In this document: positions 48,596 to 60,014 of the stretch, one piece after another
Layout: each line of letters opens with the position of its first letter
Position numbering within the stretch: position 1 is the stretch's first letter
DNA from: Hypoxylon rubiginosum
Lineage: Eukaryota; Ascomycota; Sordariomycetes; Xylariales; Hypoxylaceae
Direction: 5' to 3'
NCBI GenBank assembly: GCA_902806565.1
Contig: CADCXA010000021.1
Coordinates: forward strand, 1-64,000
DNA length: 64,000 bases
Notes under the pieces: generated by a model
Seen by the model: the letters and a program-made list of their open reading frames with translations, nothing else
The model's database searches: none
Told to the model about the DNA's origin: nothing
Program-made: the position numbers and the translations under genes

Positions 48596-49499
48596 GTGTA
48601 CGGGTATTTTAGGTAGGTAGACTGCGAAAACCGACCTTGGAAAAGGGAGGGTTCAGTTCAGATGTCAATCCAATGACTTTATTCAGCAGAAGAAAAAGCA
48701 AGTACAGCTAAAAAAAAAGAAAGAATAGCTGCCCATTACGCGTCTCGTACAGGGTTAGAAAACACAACCGACGAGTAGTATAATTAGGGAAGCTATATGT
48801 AGGTACTGCTAATACCTATTCCTAACGACATCGAGGTTATCGCCATATCTACGTGTACGAAATACTTGAGATAATAGAGATTACAACACCCCTATCTTTT
48901 GGCGTTCAATGGTCGCTGATAAGGACTGCCGGTTACACAGCGTACGGCCGATCATAGCCGATCACGATCACATCTTGGCGCCAAACGGCCGCGTGGTTCG
49001 GGGCATGTCGGCGAATACAGCTTTCAGAAGAATCGGTGGTGAAGCAACTTGTTTACCTCCTAAACATAGCGTGTTGCTGTTTCTCTTTACATGATTATTT
49101 CAATTCGCCATCCCTTTGCCCCTTTTCAGCCAGAACCTAAGTTCACTTCATTTTGGAGGACCTATGGGCTACTGTCGGTCCTCTTTCTGGATACGGTACC
49201 TAGTATCGGATTCTGGATCTAAGGACTCCGCTTTTCGAGCATGGCCGATCGGTGCGGCCGACCCAAGATCCGATTGCCGAAAGAACGTTCCGGTCAACAG
49301 TCAACGGAGTAACGCTTCCTAGCTAATGTTCACGATGTATCGGCCAACTATCCATCGCGAGGGGGCGCAACATATAAACGTTGTCTCTCAAATAGCCATG
49401 TACCTAAACGATACCTAAGTTCATAGGTCCAATCTCAAAATAGCCCTGCTCCTCGTCCGCTCATTTCTTCCCCCGTGTTCTCGGATCGCATCATACACA
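48596..49499. promoter_or_regulatory. Divergent promoter, permease / SDR
   Basis: Holds CGGCCGAT (48945-48952), the palindrome-like GGCCGATCGG (49243-49252), GCGGCCGA (49254-49261) and ATCGGCCAA (49339-49347). This is the richest cluster of the shared motif in the run. Short reading frames here have no coding character. Confidence 0.5.
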
Positions 49500-50541
49500 A
49501 TGCCCCAGTTTCAGCCAGTCCCGAGCTCTTTCGGTGCTCTGAAAGATCAGGTAGTGGTGCTTACCGGTAGGACAGCCTATGATTCCCTTCGACATATATC
49601 CCTCTGCTATCCTTTTGTTCCTCTTAAACGGTTCTTTCTATGCCGATATACTTACTCTGACTACAGGAGGTGCCAACGGCATCGGACTAGAGATTGTTCG
49701 GAAACTCTTTCAGGCAGGCGCGCACGTCGTATTCGGGGATATCGACGAAGCAGCTTGCCAGGCCGCTGTTGACGGGTTAAAATCGGAAATTCCGTCCTCC
49801 TCCGGCCTTTTCTTCCTCCGCACCGATGTCCGTCGATACGAGGACAACCTAGCTCTGTTCAAGTGCGCGTACGAGAAGTACGGTAGGGTGGACCACGCCC
49901 TGTCTATCGCCGGGGTCACCGAGCAGGCAGGCAAGAATTGGTTCGACCCCAAGCTGGACCTTTCGAGCGTGACGGCGGCTCCTTCGACAGATCTAGTCGA
50001 TATCAACCTAACCGGCGTCCTGTACTTTGCGCGCATCGCGGCCGTCTACCTGCGCCAGGGCAACGACGGCCGGGCCCAGGACAAGTCCATCTGCCTCCTG
50101 GGCTCCGTCGCGTCCTTCAAGGAGCAGGGCGGCCTGTTCGTCTACCAGCCCGCCAAGCACGGCGTCCTGGGCCTCGTGCGCTCGACGCGGAAGTTCCTCG
50201 ACCGCGCCCACGGGATCCGGATCAACACGGTCTGCCCGTCGGCCACGCGGACGCGGATGGCGACCGCGGCCGTCGCCGACGTCTGGGCGGCGCAGGGGGT
50301 GCGCCTCAACGACCCGCGGGCCGTGGCCGACTACGTCCTGACGCTGACGAGCGTCCCGCGGGACCCGCACGTGGGCAATGTGACGGGGCTCGCCGTCTTC
50401 GTCGAGGCCGACAAGGGATGGGAGATCGAGAAGGACCTTGATAGGTGCGACGCCAGCTGGCTGGGCGAGGAGATGAGCAGGAACGCGGCGAAGATCGAGG
50501 CGGCCTTGGCGTCGGGCACGGCTTGGAGTGATCCTCAGTAG
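49500..50541 (+). CDS. Short-chain dehydrogenase/reductase (SDR)
   Basis: Exons 49500-49566 and 49667-50541 (100-bp intron splitting the nucleotide-binding loop) give 313 aa. T-G-G-A-N-G-I-G (22-29) is the classical SDR cofactor motif. The acidic residue of G-D-I-D-E after strand 2 favours NAD. S-I-A-G replaces N-N-A-G, and catalytic Ser is in L-G-S-V-A-S with Y-x3-K in V-Y-Q-P-A-K. The C-terminus is longer than in minimal SDRs. It resembles fungal 15-hydroxyprostaglandin-dehydrogenase-like SDRs, which oxidise secondary alcohols. The second half is strongly GC-rich (third positions nearly all G/C) compared with the first half. Confidence 0.9.
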
Positions 50542-51691
50542 CGTGCAGCGCGGCTCTGCCCAGGAATGCGATTCGCTACACTTAGCTCACCAGAGGCTAT
50601 AGTGTGATAGGTACTTAAGCACTCACCGGGCCCCTCTATGAGTGAGTCCGAGCCCACTCATTAGGGGGATCTGGCACAATAAATATGCATACCTACCTAG
50701 GTACTTAATATATTGAACAAATAAAAAAATAATACCCACCTAGGTACAGTACCTTATAATATGCCAGAGTGCTGTGTTACGAACCTATACCGGAGGCGTC
50801 GGTATAGATGTGTCGAAATGGGGTTCTTGGTTTTAAGGTAACAGCGCTCGTAGGGGATCAAGTGTATATCACAATGTCCATTCGTAAGAGAGGCTTGGAG
50901 TCTTCTCACTGCCTTCGGTTCGGTTGGAGCCATAGTCTTAGATTGATAGCTCAGGAGCTTGATAGGGAAGATTGTAGTTTGTATAGAATATCCTTCATCC
51001 TTATATATGTCCTTTAAATGCTCTGGATTCGTCGGAATATTCGCGAGTTACATCACCAGAGGTCGAGACAACCATTTTATCTCGTCGGCTTTCTTCAGCC
51101 TCGTAGTGCAGCCCCGAATTTGACCTAACTCAGGGCTATAAATCTCATGGATCGTTGTCGTAGGCCAATAATGGAAGATGTCTGCAATGCTTCCCCGATC
51201 TCAATGTCAGAAAAAGTGGGTGGCTCCGGTGTGCGGCCATGTGATAGGGGCTGGATAGCAGCATACTGAATGCCCCCATCTACATGAAAGATATCACGTA
51301 TGATGATCCAATCATGCAATATCAGGAAATCGGTACGGAGGTGCTCTCTGACTCATCATGGCAAGGTAATTATAGCCAGGTAGTGAAAGAAGTCTAAGTC
51401 GCTGTTTAGACGACGAAATAAATTCTTCGAGTGTGCTATCTTCCGCACCCGATATAAACCCTTTTTTACCCGGTTACTTATAAAGAAGAAGCGCCTGAAA
51501 ACGGTCCTACTTAGTGGAATTCATTAATATCGACGTGGAGCTGCTTCTCTTGTGCGCTCGGGGCTGAATGTCTTCCATATCCCATACGCCTCACTTCCCA
51601 GCACGTACGCCGCGCAATAATTATCCCGTACAGAGTGGAGTACTCAATCTCAGTACGCCTCATCATGAAACAGTGTCTGAAGTCTTCCGTC
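50542..51691. other. 1.15-kb spacer with TACCTAGGTA motif
   Basis: No gene is supported. TACCTAGGTA is at 50694-50703 and a near copy (CACCTAGGTA) about 45 bp later, with an A-rich patch between. Remaining sequence is featureless to my eye. Confidence 0.5.
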
Positions 51692-52942
51692 CTACGTAGC
51701 ATATCCGGCGCTCTCACTAGTCACCAGTATGGGATGCTGGCTATCCCGGCTTCCAACGTGCCGCCCGCTTCCTAATCCCAAGTTAGTCAACTGGACATGA
51801 TGTCCATTAGGCTCCCCACTAGACCAAGTCTCATGTCCGGTTGGCGTCGGTTTCCCCCAAATACCACGGGAATTGGTACCATTGCTATTCGACTCGCTTA
51901 TATCAGAACTGTTGTGACCACGGGTGCTCTCTATCAGACTGTTAAGGATAACAAATTCGGCCTTCAGTTTGATCCCGTAGACACAGGGTTTTAAGGCACC
52001 CTGCAGGTAGAAGAGGTCGGCGGAGTTGATACCGAGGAGGGCAATGTCGAGCACGATTATGAATATGTTGATGTAGATTAGGCGATGAAGCACATTTCTA
52101 CGCTGAAGCCCGTCCGCGGTCCTAGATAACGAGGACGATGTCGTTATCGAAGGCTCATGAAGTAAAGACGTCGATTGAAGGTACTTGCGAGCTTGGTAGA
52201 TATACAGAATGCCGAGGGCTGTTTCTTGCACGAAGAAGACGACAAATTGCAGCCGGTCCCAGACGAGGTTGAAGTTGAAAAGACTTGGGAGGCTAACTTG
52301 CTAAAGACATCGGAAGAAAAACAAGTCAGCACTGGAGATTCTGGGAAATTTTCTTCGGATTTGGACTAAAGAAAGAAGGGATGACGACCAAAACAGACGT
52401 TTACATACAGCGAGAATTCCAATCACAATAGTCGGCACCGAAAAGACGATTGAATCAACCACCAGCACAGCTCTGATCCGTTTCAGAACTTTACTATCGT
52501 ACATAATCAAGTGCAGCCGCGAATACAAAATCCAACTTTGCGGCACGACCATCATGAACCAAGTCAGATAGATCATGGTGATGGCCCCTTTGGGATTTTT
52601 CCATACTTCAAAGTCGGCGAGAACGATGAACAGCGACTGGAGAATGACACCCCACGAGACCAGAGCGCATGACCAGAAGTACAGACCGCGCCGACGTTTG
52701 AAGATTAAAAAGAGCGACAAGTTAATCTCGGCCCCAATATACCATGAGATGCCTATAAAGGCGGCCACTTTTAAGATCGAGAGTTAGTGAATTCTACGTC
52801 CAGACAGTCACCCAATCGCGTCTTTCGGGGGGCTGGGGAGATGGGTAGCTCTTGAATTATTCGGGAGTCGGGGGAACCGTGACAAATTAGGAACCCACTC
52901 ACTACACATGGCCATCGGGGGGTCATCTAAGACAGAATCCAT
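51692..52942 (-). CDS. Multi-pass integral membrane protein
   Basis: Exons 52942-52903, 52767-52409 and 52300-51692 (introns of 135 and 108 bp) give 335 aa. I count about seven hydrophobic segments in the first 230 residues, with F-K-R-R-R-G-L-Y-F-W-S after the first and W-D-R-L-Q-F-V-V-F-F-V-Q-E in a later one. The tail is polar, Ser/Gly/Asn-rich and probably cytosolic. The pattern is that of a large fungal family annotated only as integral membrane or DUF7703-like protein; the exact family name is tentative. The first exon is 13 codons and its placement rests on a GTGAGT donor and matching phase. Confidence 0.7.
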
Positions 52943-53555
52943 GATCTGAATAGCCAGGTAGGCTTTCGGCGCCTAGCCTATTGCCGTACATACGTAGACA
53001 AAAGTTAGGCGAAAGGGGAGAGCATTACAAGCAGTCGGGGCAGGCTGCTGAGGTCAGATATACTGCAGCCCGCCCCAGGATTTCTGCTGTCTTACACCGG
53101 GGAAGGTTGGGGGCTGTGTGGCGAGTGGTATTTGAGCTGGCATTTATAAAAGCTGAACTTGAAAATGTCACCCCAATCTTACTTGCATTCGGCACAATAT
53201 GCATTATTTCCTTGCGTCGGGGGTGCCCGGCATACGGCGGTACAACTGCCTTGATTCGCCGTTAATAATAGAAACCTGCATATGAACTCGCAGTTGATCG
53301 GCCAGAGCACTGCTTATTCAAACTACCTTGGTACATCATTTTGGGTAGGTACCTTCATGTTGGTAATGCACAGAATTTAAATGCCCGACTTGAGCGTGAG
53401 CAAAATAGGGGTTCTTATCTGTAGAATGTTTTTTTTTTCTTTTTACAAACGCAACTATCGCTATCAAAGCTAGCAATTTGGTAAGCTACAGGATTGTTGA
53501 AATTTCTGCTCTGGCCATCGCCGTCATCCGAACATGGGTAGCAACCATGCGAGCC
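52943..53555. other. Spacer
   Basis: Upstream region of the membrane protein gene and 3' flank of the cupin gene. A 94-codon plus-strand reading frame at 52981 shows no family features. A run of nine T is near 53430. ATCGGCCAG, one base off the shared 9-mer, occurs near 53297. Confidence 0.4.
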
Positions 53556-54111
53556 TTACTGCGCCCCTTTAGGTTCCCATCCCTCCTCGGCCATCTCGAA
53601 CTTATCCATAGTAAAAGCAGGCGCAACCGAACATCCCACGAGGGTCCAGTCGCCCAGGCTTATAGCGTGCTGCCACTCGCCGCTCTCGACGACGACCTGG
53701 GGACGCTCGCCTTGCAGGATGTTCTGGCCGAGCACGGCGTCACGCACGGGGGTGCCGTCGTTCCACGCCAGCGAGAGCCGGAGCGGGGCGCCGGCGTAGT
53801 GGTGCCAGACCTCGACCGAGCCGAGCACGCGATGCCAATGCGACAGGCCCGACTCGCCCTCCAGCAGGTAGTAGATGCACGTGCTGTGGGAGCGACCGTC
53901 GGCGGAGGTCTGCGGGTCGCGGAAGGTCTCGACTACACGAACGGGAAGTTAGGAGGGTTTGTGATAAGTACCGGATACCAAGATATCTCCTGCTCATTGG
54001 ATAGCTCTATGAGGCTCGAGAGAGTTACTTACTGAAGTATCCCTTCTCCGGGTGGGGGCTGAGATTCAGCGCTGCGATGACATCCTTAGCGGAAGGTGAA
54101 GAGGTTGCCAT
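53556..54111 (-). CDS. DUF985 (cupin_5) family protein
   Basis: Exons 54111-54033 and 53932-53556 (100-bp intron) give 151 aa. The order L-N-L-S-P-H-P-E-K-G-Y-F, T-F-R-D-P, S-T-C-I-Y-Y-L-L-E-G, S-H-W-H-R, W-H-H-Y-A-G-A-P and V-G-C-S-V-A-P-A-F follows the DUF985 small cupins. S-H-W-H-R supplies likely metal or sugar-ligand His residues. The length is the normal full length for the family. Function is not established; members resemble RmlC/isomerase-type cupins. It has no signal peptide and is GC-rich in exon 2. Confidence 0.88.
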
Positions 54112-55384
54112 GTTGATGAATTATATTTATGGATAGCTTGAAATTTTATCAAAAGGAGTAGTAGGAAAAGAATGCCGCAAGGAGAAAGGAGAGATGGCAC
54201 TGGTTTTAGATCCCTTGTCAAGTTTATGAGGAGAGCGTCGGTGTTTGCATATCCCCTGGCAAGCTACTACCTAAGGCAGGCTGAGCTTGGTCACCGATGT
54301 TGCACAAAATACAAAAATAGAGCGGGGTAATCAGGGAGTGCGGCCACTAATCATAACCCCAACTGCCCTGTCGTCTCCAACACAGTTGAGTTGACCTATC
54401 TGAAATTTTAGCCGGCTTGTACTATGCAAAATATTAAACCATCTTGATGCTCGCTCTAGGTACTGAGATTATCATAGCGATACTTTGAGATAAGAGGACG
54501 GAAAATGTTCTGATCCTTTGATCGTCAGCTGCAAACCGATCGAACGATATGAAGCCACCACCATAAAAGGCAACTTATTGGGGTGAAGGGTGGGGGACTG
54601 AATGGAGGGCTGACAGGTACCGGTTCATATTGATTGCTTGTACTACACACCACGGGAATATCGCCATGAAATATTGCATTTTAATTTGAACAAGTCCGTT
54701 GGGGAGCTAATTCATAAAAAAACGAGTTACGCCGTCCTGCTTCCTAGCAATGATGCCTCCGCTTGCGAGGCTCCCAGGTTCAGCATTAGCTAAATATAAG
54801 CTGTCACACTTCATCACTTGCTAAAAGTAATAATACAACGTCTCTAAGCAGCAGGCAGCCAGTATTTACACTTTTACATCTAACGGGGGTAGACTTCTAA
54901 ACAGTCTTACAGTCCTACAGTACGCAATTGGGGGCCATAAATCTTCTCTCTAGGTCACAGCAGCAGTGTAATTCAATTCAAGGAGGAGTAGCTGAGAAGA
55001 ACGGGATCACACCTATACAACCTTTCGATATCATGGGCTCGGAATATTCATATGGCATACTAGCACTGAGTGCTGCCTCTCCGTTTCACTTGGTCAGGCG
55101 ATCATTGTAACTTAGGCTACATCATTCTGCAATTGTGGATGAAACTGTTATGGTGGTTGGAAAGGGGCCAAAATAGGGGGGAAAGCCTCACTGTATATAA
55201 TTAAGCCATGTAATTTATCACATAAGTCATATTATGCTTTTATCAAAGTATATCCATATATGAGATTCGGTCGGCCATGAGAAATTTATGAGGTGAGACT
55301 GAGTCACTGACTTCATCCGATTGAATTTCAAGGTTGCTCTACTATCACGTCCGCGTCAGTACATTCAATGGTACCAAACGCATT
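54112..55384. other. 1.27-kb spacer with HET-flanking repeat
   Basis: No gene is supported. At 55209-55251 lies a 43-bp sequence repeated at 57915-57957 on the other side of the HET gene. Confidence 0.5.
55209..55251 (+). repeat. Direct repeat flanking the HET gene, copy 1
   Basis: About 37 of 43 bases match 57915-57957 in the same orientation, centred on TTATGCTTTTATCAAAG. The two copies bracket the HET gene at 2.7 kb spacing. Confidence 0.65.
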
Positions 55385-57613
55385 ATGAGCATAGGTCGTT
55401 CTACTCACATTTACACATGTAACACGTGTAGCAATTTCGATATTCATAGTTTCAAGAGGGACCCATTTCGGTATCGAGGATATAAGTATTCTGCTGCGAA
55501 AGAGGCGGCGAGCAAAGGATGCTTGTTCTGCTCTCTCCTAGTCGACAGCTTCAAGGAGAAAGTAAAAAAGCCACGAGAAGATTGGTGGATACACCTCAAT
55601 CTAATTGAATCGGCGAGACACGATGATATCGAAACTGCTACCAGCCGAGGTCTATCCGCTTCTGGTTTGCGGGCTACACTGGCACCTCTCAATGCCACTG
55701 TTCCTAAACTATTGCCAATTGGTTTATTTTGGACTAACCTAGGCTACGATTCATCCGATTTTCATCTAGTAGCAGATCCTGGTCAGTCTAAACCCGTCGA
55801 CTTCCACTCTTGATATGTCGTCTAAACCCTACCTGCTATAGGTACTCCCGCATCGGCCAACCGAGATATCATCGGAACATACCCGGGCGAAGACGTACAA
55901 TCCAATGACCATGCAGCAATCATCTCTAGATGGTTGGCTCAATGCGAATCTCATTCAACATGCAACCAGACTTTATCAGGACAGCGTAGCATCAATGCCA
56001 GATTAACTTATCTACCAACCCGATGCATCGAGGTGCTTAAAGATAGATTCAGGTTAAAGGAGACAGGGCTGGAGACGGGCTCTTATATAGCTCTTTCACA
56101 TCGTTGGACATCCGAAGCGGATCTGGTCTCAACTACAACGGATAATATCGCTCTTAGGCTACAGGAAACTAGTGATAAATGGCCAGAGCAATTATCAGCA
56201 ACATTCCTCGACACCTTGAAGCTTGCTAGGCAACTTAGAGTACGATACGTCTGGATTGACTCGCTCTGTATCATCCAAAAGGGAGACGATGGGAATGACT
56301 GGAGGAAAGAAGCTGTCAAGATGGCGGACTACTACCAGCGGGCTCTGCTCACCGTGTTTGCGACGTCAGGGTCTACGGAGCACGGGCTCTTCCCGCCCAA
56401 TGCAAGCTTGCCACCGAAACTCGCCCGACTCCCTTATCGGAACTCGGACGGCCTCCGCGAAGGGTTCTTTTACATCTATTCCTACAATCAAAACGTGCAT
56501 CATAAGTACAACATTTCCGTTCCAAATAGTGAGCTCCGGACTCGCGGTTGGGTCTTACAAGAATGGATCCTCAGCAATCGAATCATATGCTTCACACCGT
56601 ATGGCATGTTTTTCGAGTGTCAAACGGAAGTGCCCTCAAATGAGCGCGGAGAAGTTGTCGGTCGGCAGTGGACGCAACGACCCGTGAAAAATAAGCTCAT
56701 GTCCGCCCTTCCACCCGATAGCGACTACTGGTATGGGATTGTCCAAGTTAATTCGTCGCTATCATTCACGATGCCCGAGAAGGACCGGATTGTTGCGCTA
56801 AGTGGCATTGCCAGGGAGCTTCGGGAATCAGCTGGAGTCGAATTGTCTAAAGCGGATTCGGGGCCGCAAGAAACTCTAGCGTATATCTCCGGTTTATGGC
56901 TTAGGGATCTCTTATGGGGATTGTTATGGGAGCGGAACACGCCCAAGGGCATATCTGCCAGGCTTCCTGGATTTCCAACGTGGTCTTGGGCCTCCGTCCT
57001 GTGTCCCATAGTGTGGGACACGGCGAGCGCGTCCAAATCCCGCGACCGGCCCGCGACCCAAATTCTAGGGATAACCACAGCCAATGGAAAGCACTTCTCC
57101 ATTAGCGCTCTGTGTCAGACGGTGGACTTTACTTCCGCGAGACCCATGGAATTCGACGTTGACTGTCATTTTGCATGTCTGCAGACAAAGGGGAAAATTA
57201 GTAACGTGCTAGTTCGAGAGAGTTTTGGCGCCAATGATGGTGAAGTCAAGATCGCAGCTAATATAACTGGCTACTGGGCCAAATCTTTTGGGCACTCATG
57301 GACCAAAGTATGCTCCCACCTACGACCGAACGAAATATGCGGCTGGGCATCGTTGGATGTTTCGGAGAAGAAACCAAGATCAACGACTGATGCGGAATTG
57401 GAGATCTGTGCTTTGCACATTTCCACCATCTCAGGGGTTCGTGGTGGGTTTGGCCTAGGCTATCTCACAGCAAGACACAGTGTATTGAACGTACTTTTCA
57501 TTAAGCCTGTTGGGGGCCAAAAATACGAACGCATTGGCGTAGGGAGACTCTTTGGGAAGGAAATTCATCAGCAATATCGCGCTGCAGTCACTCAAAGTAT
57601 CGAACTCGTTTAA
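55385..57613 (+). CDS. HET domain protein (heterokaryon incompatibility)
   Basis: Exons 55385-55781 and 55842-57613 (60-bp intron) give 722 aa. The N-terminus carries Cys pairs (T-C-N-T-C; G-C-L-F-C) common in this HET subgroup. The HET domain starts at Y-I-A-L-S-H-R-W (about 214) and continues with R-V-R-Y-V-W-I-D-S-L-C-I-I-Q, D-W-R-K-E-A and A-L-L-T-V-F-A-T-S, then R-G-W-V-L-Q-E-W. HET proteins trigger cell death or growth arrest after non-self recognition during hyphal fusion; they are cytosolic and TIR-like in fold. No NACHT or repeat domain is attached. I begin at M-S-I-G-R-S because no ATG precedes it in frame. A degraded second copy lies at 60.0-63.0 kb. Confidence 0.9.
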
Positions 57614-58510
57614 TCAGATATCGATCAGCTCGGAGGTGTAAAGGTGGTATTATTGAAGAGTTCGTTAGAAGCATAGTTCAGCTGCCGACAGTTCTGGGCC
57701 TCAGGACTCAGGAACCCCATGTTGCATGGCCCCCAAACTCGTAATCTCCCCCTATTTTTTTCCTTATTAATTCAATCCCTGCTAAATTATAACTAAATTA
57801 ATATATTAAATAGGTACTTAGAATCGATTTATATTTTATTTTTATTTTTTATAACCTTATTAAAAGAAGCCCGGGATAGTTCTCCCAGCCGAAGGACGGG
57901 TCACGCAGCTAGTATATAATCTATCACATAAGTAGAATTATGCTTTTATCAAAGCATCAATACTTCGTACGGAGAGAGCCTTAGGTGTCATCATGCCGGT
58001 TATTATTGACTAGGTGGTACATATAACTTTCACGACGGTCCAGCAGAATGAATAAGTGCCTACATGTATTCTGCCTTGAGTACTTGCACTGGCTGTCGAG
58101 ATCGCGAGCCGAATGCAGTCCATCTGCTGTCTCACAGCTCCAACATTTCATAAGAGCACTTCGCCGAGTTAATATCACTAAGGTGCATGTAACACGACGG
58201 AATATCAGCCCTAGTCACTGCATGTTAACTATCCTAACTACCTAAGTAAGCGGGATATGAAGTAACCAATAGAAATAACGAATTTCACAGGCCACTTACC
58301 CTTTTTGTTTTTCATACAAGTTCAGCGGCCCGACGAGTGCCAATTTCACTCAATGTTGCTGAAACAGCAGTGAAAAGGATGGGAAAGCCATGTCGACCCC
58401 CAATGTAAGCGTGCCTAATCTTACGTACGTCCCTTAAGCTCATTGGTACAAAGCCAAGTTCAATGGGACCGGGTAGGACAAAAAATAATAATAAAATTTG
58501 CCGTAAGAGT
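57614..58510. other. Spacer with second HET-flanking repeat
   Basis: The first 150 bp is HET 3' flank, also present in decayed form at 62.9-63.05 kb. An A+T-rich patch with AGGTACTTAG follows near 57815. Repeat copy 2 is at 57915-57957. No gene is supported. Confidence 0.5.
57915..57957 (+). repeat. Direct repeat flanking the HET gene, copy 2
   Basis: Second copy of the 43-bp repeat at 55209-55251, in the same orientation. Confidence 0.65.
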
Positions 58511-59214
58511 TTAGTGCTGAGGCTGGTACGTAGGTGCTGGCATTTGCATGCCGGGTTGAGACTGATAACCCTGGGCTATGGGGTTGGCATTGCGCTGACG
58601 GATCTTGACCTCGTTGTCTTGCTGGATAAGCGCGCAGCACGAGCACCAGTAGGACACGCAGCAGTCGTTAAAGCCGCTGCCTTCGATGTTATAGCGCTCT
58701 CTGATCTCTGATCGCTTCAACATGCCGTAGCTATTAGGTACGGTTAGTTTCCTTCGTAAAAGGCGAGGCTAATTGTGATCGTGGGGATAGGGGCTAGACA
58801 TACATCCATCCACAACCAGTGAAGCAGGTGATCAAACCATGGATCATACAGTCGCTGTTCATCATATCGGCCGTTTGCATCGAAGGATCTCGGATTCTCT
58901 CAGAAGTCTCGCCGAGCACTACAAGGATAGTATAGCATTAGCCTCTGTCCGCACATACACGACAACTTATAAAAATCGGGAGCTAGCTTACAGAGACACG
59001 GTAGACACCATGCCAGCAGACAACTCGTACATGGTGTGCAGGAGCAAAGGTCCGCTTGCCATTTACCACCCTGCTGGCCCTGTACCGTCGGCTCCATATA
59101 CTGGCCCATGGGCGGTTGTGACCGGTACTGATGAGCGTCGCTCTGGGGATACTGAGAAGCGTCGCCCTGCGGATAATGAGGGCCACTGTGGATGAACTTC
59201 TCTTGGGTGTCCAT
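58511..59214 (-). CDS. PLAC8 family cysteine-rich protein
   Basis: Exons 59214-58992, 58918-58804 and 58730-58511 (two 73-bp introns) give 185 aa. A Gln/Tyr/Pro-rich N-terminus leads to C-S-C-T-P-C-T-S-C-L-L-A-W-C-L-P-C-L, then N-S-D-C-M-I-H-G-L-I-T-C-F-T-G-C-G-W, then the paired R-S-E-I-R-E-R-Y-N-I-E-G and D-C-C-V-S-Y-W-C-S-C-C-A-L-I-Q-Q-D-N-E-V. This is the full PLAC8 domain. Relatives (plant PCR/FWL, animal PLAC8) are small membrane proteins linked to cadmium/calcium handling and cell size; fungal roles are little known. Two hydrophobic Cys-rich segments suggest the plasma membrane. The tail is again Gln/Pro-rich. Confidence 0.88.
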
Positions 59215-60014
59215 GACGGGCAGGATCGACTTGAGCGTGTGAAGTCGTCTACGTGACTAGTTGATCCAATCGTGTTTCCAATATTCTTCGGCAACGGCAG
59301 ACGTATTCGTTAACGATCGTGTAGGATGATATCCAGAATTCGAAGAATTACTGCCGTTTAGACAAAATAAGAGACCAAATCCAGCGTCATTCCTTGAGGG
59401 AAGCACTCGATCTTAATAACGAGGCCATGAAGGATCGATCTTCTACGACGCCATATGTCATACCACATTCGACCCACATCAAGCGAATGTGCGGCTGAAG
59501 ATCTCGGCCACCTTGGCACGGAGTCGATCATCGGAGGCAGAGCGAATCAGCAGAGCCCTACCGAATTTGCTGCCTGCTGCGCCTGTTTACTTGGGCCACC
59601 CCGAACTAAAATTAAATCTGCAGCGTAAGGTAGAACCCGACTATTGGGGCTGAGTGATCTGAGTGATCTATGCAGCCATGTTCCGGATAGCGCAACATGG
59701 CCGCAGATCTGCTGACCTTGGTGTTTCCAGGATAATCCTCCTGCCGTTACAGATTCCGATACAAAAATAATGGGTACTTGCGCGGGTTGAACACACCCAC
59801 GCAAGTAAGTCAGATACCTTAAACAACCACACAGTCCATAAAACATATAGCATGGTTTAATTTATTCGATGGTAGGATTCTCAGGAACAGAAGTGACAGG
59901 TCACGAGCTGTTCCTGAGAATCCCGCCCGCCAGGTAGGTACACACATTTTTATATGCCTTACAACCTTGTGTAAAACGTGTAATAAGACTGCTGTAGCGG
60001 CCGTCATCATCTTA
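59215..60014. other. Spacer with long perfect hairpin
   Basis: PLAC8 promoter side and upstream flank of the HET relic. No gene is supported. It contains the hairpin at 59875-59923. Confidence 0.5.
59875..59923. repeat. Perfect 16-bp inverted repeat (hairpin)
   Basis: GGATTCTCAGGAACAG (59875-59890) is the exact reverse complement of CTGTTCCTGAGAATCC (59908-59923). The 17-nt loop itself contains GTGAC-AG-GTCAC, so nearly the whole 49 nt can pair. Confidence 0.85.

Noticed and set aside
50008..50441. Long frames opposite and alongside the SDR gene
   Set aside because: GC-rich third positions leave the other frames open. The Arg/Ala/Pro-rich translations are shadows of the SDR.
52981..53265. 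94-codon plus-strand frame
   Set aside because: No conserved features or start context, and it lies in a spacer that is otherwise promoter-like.
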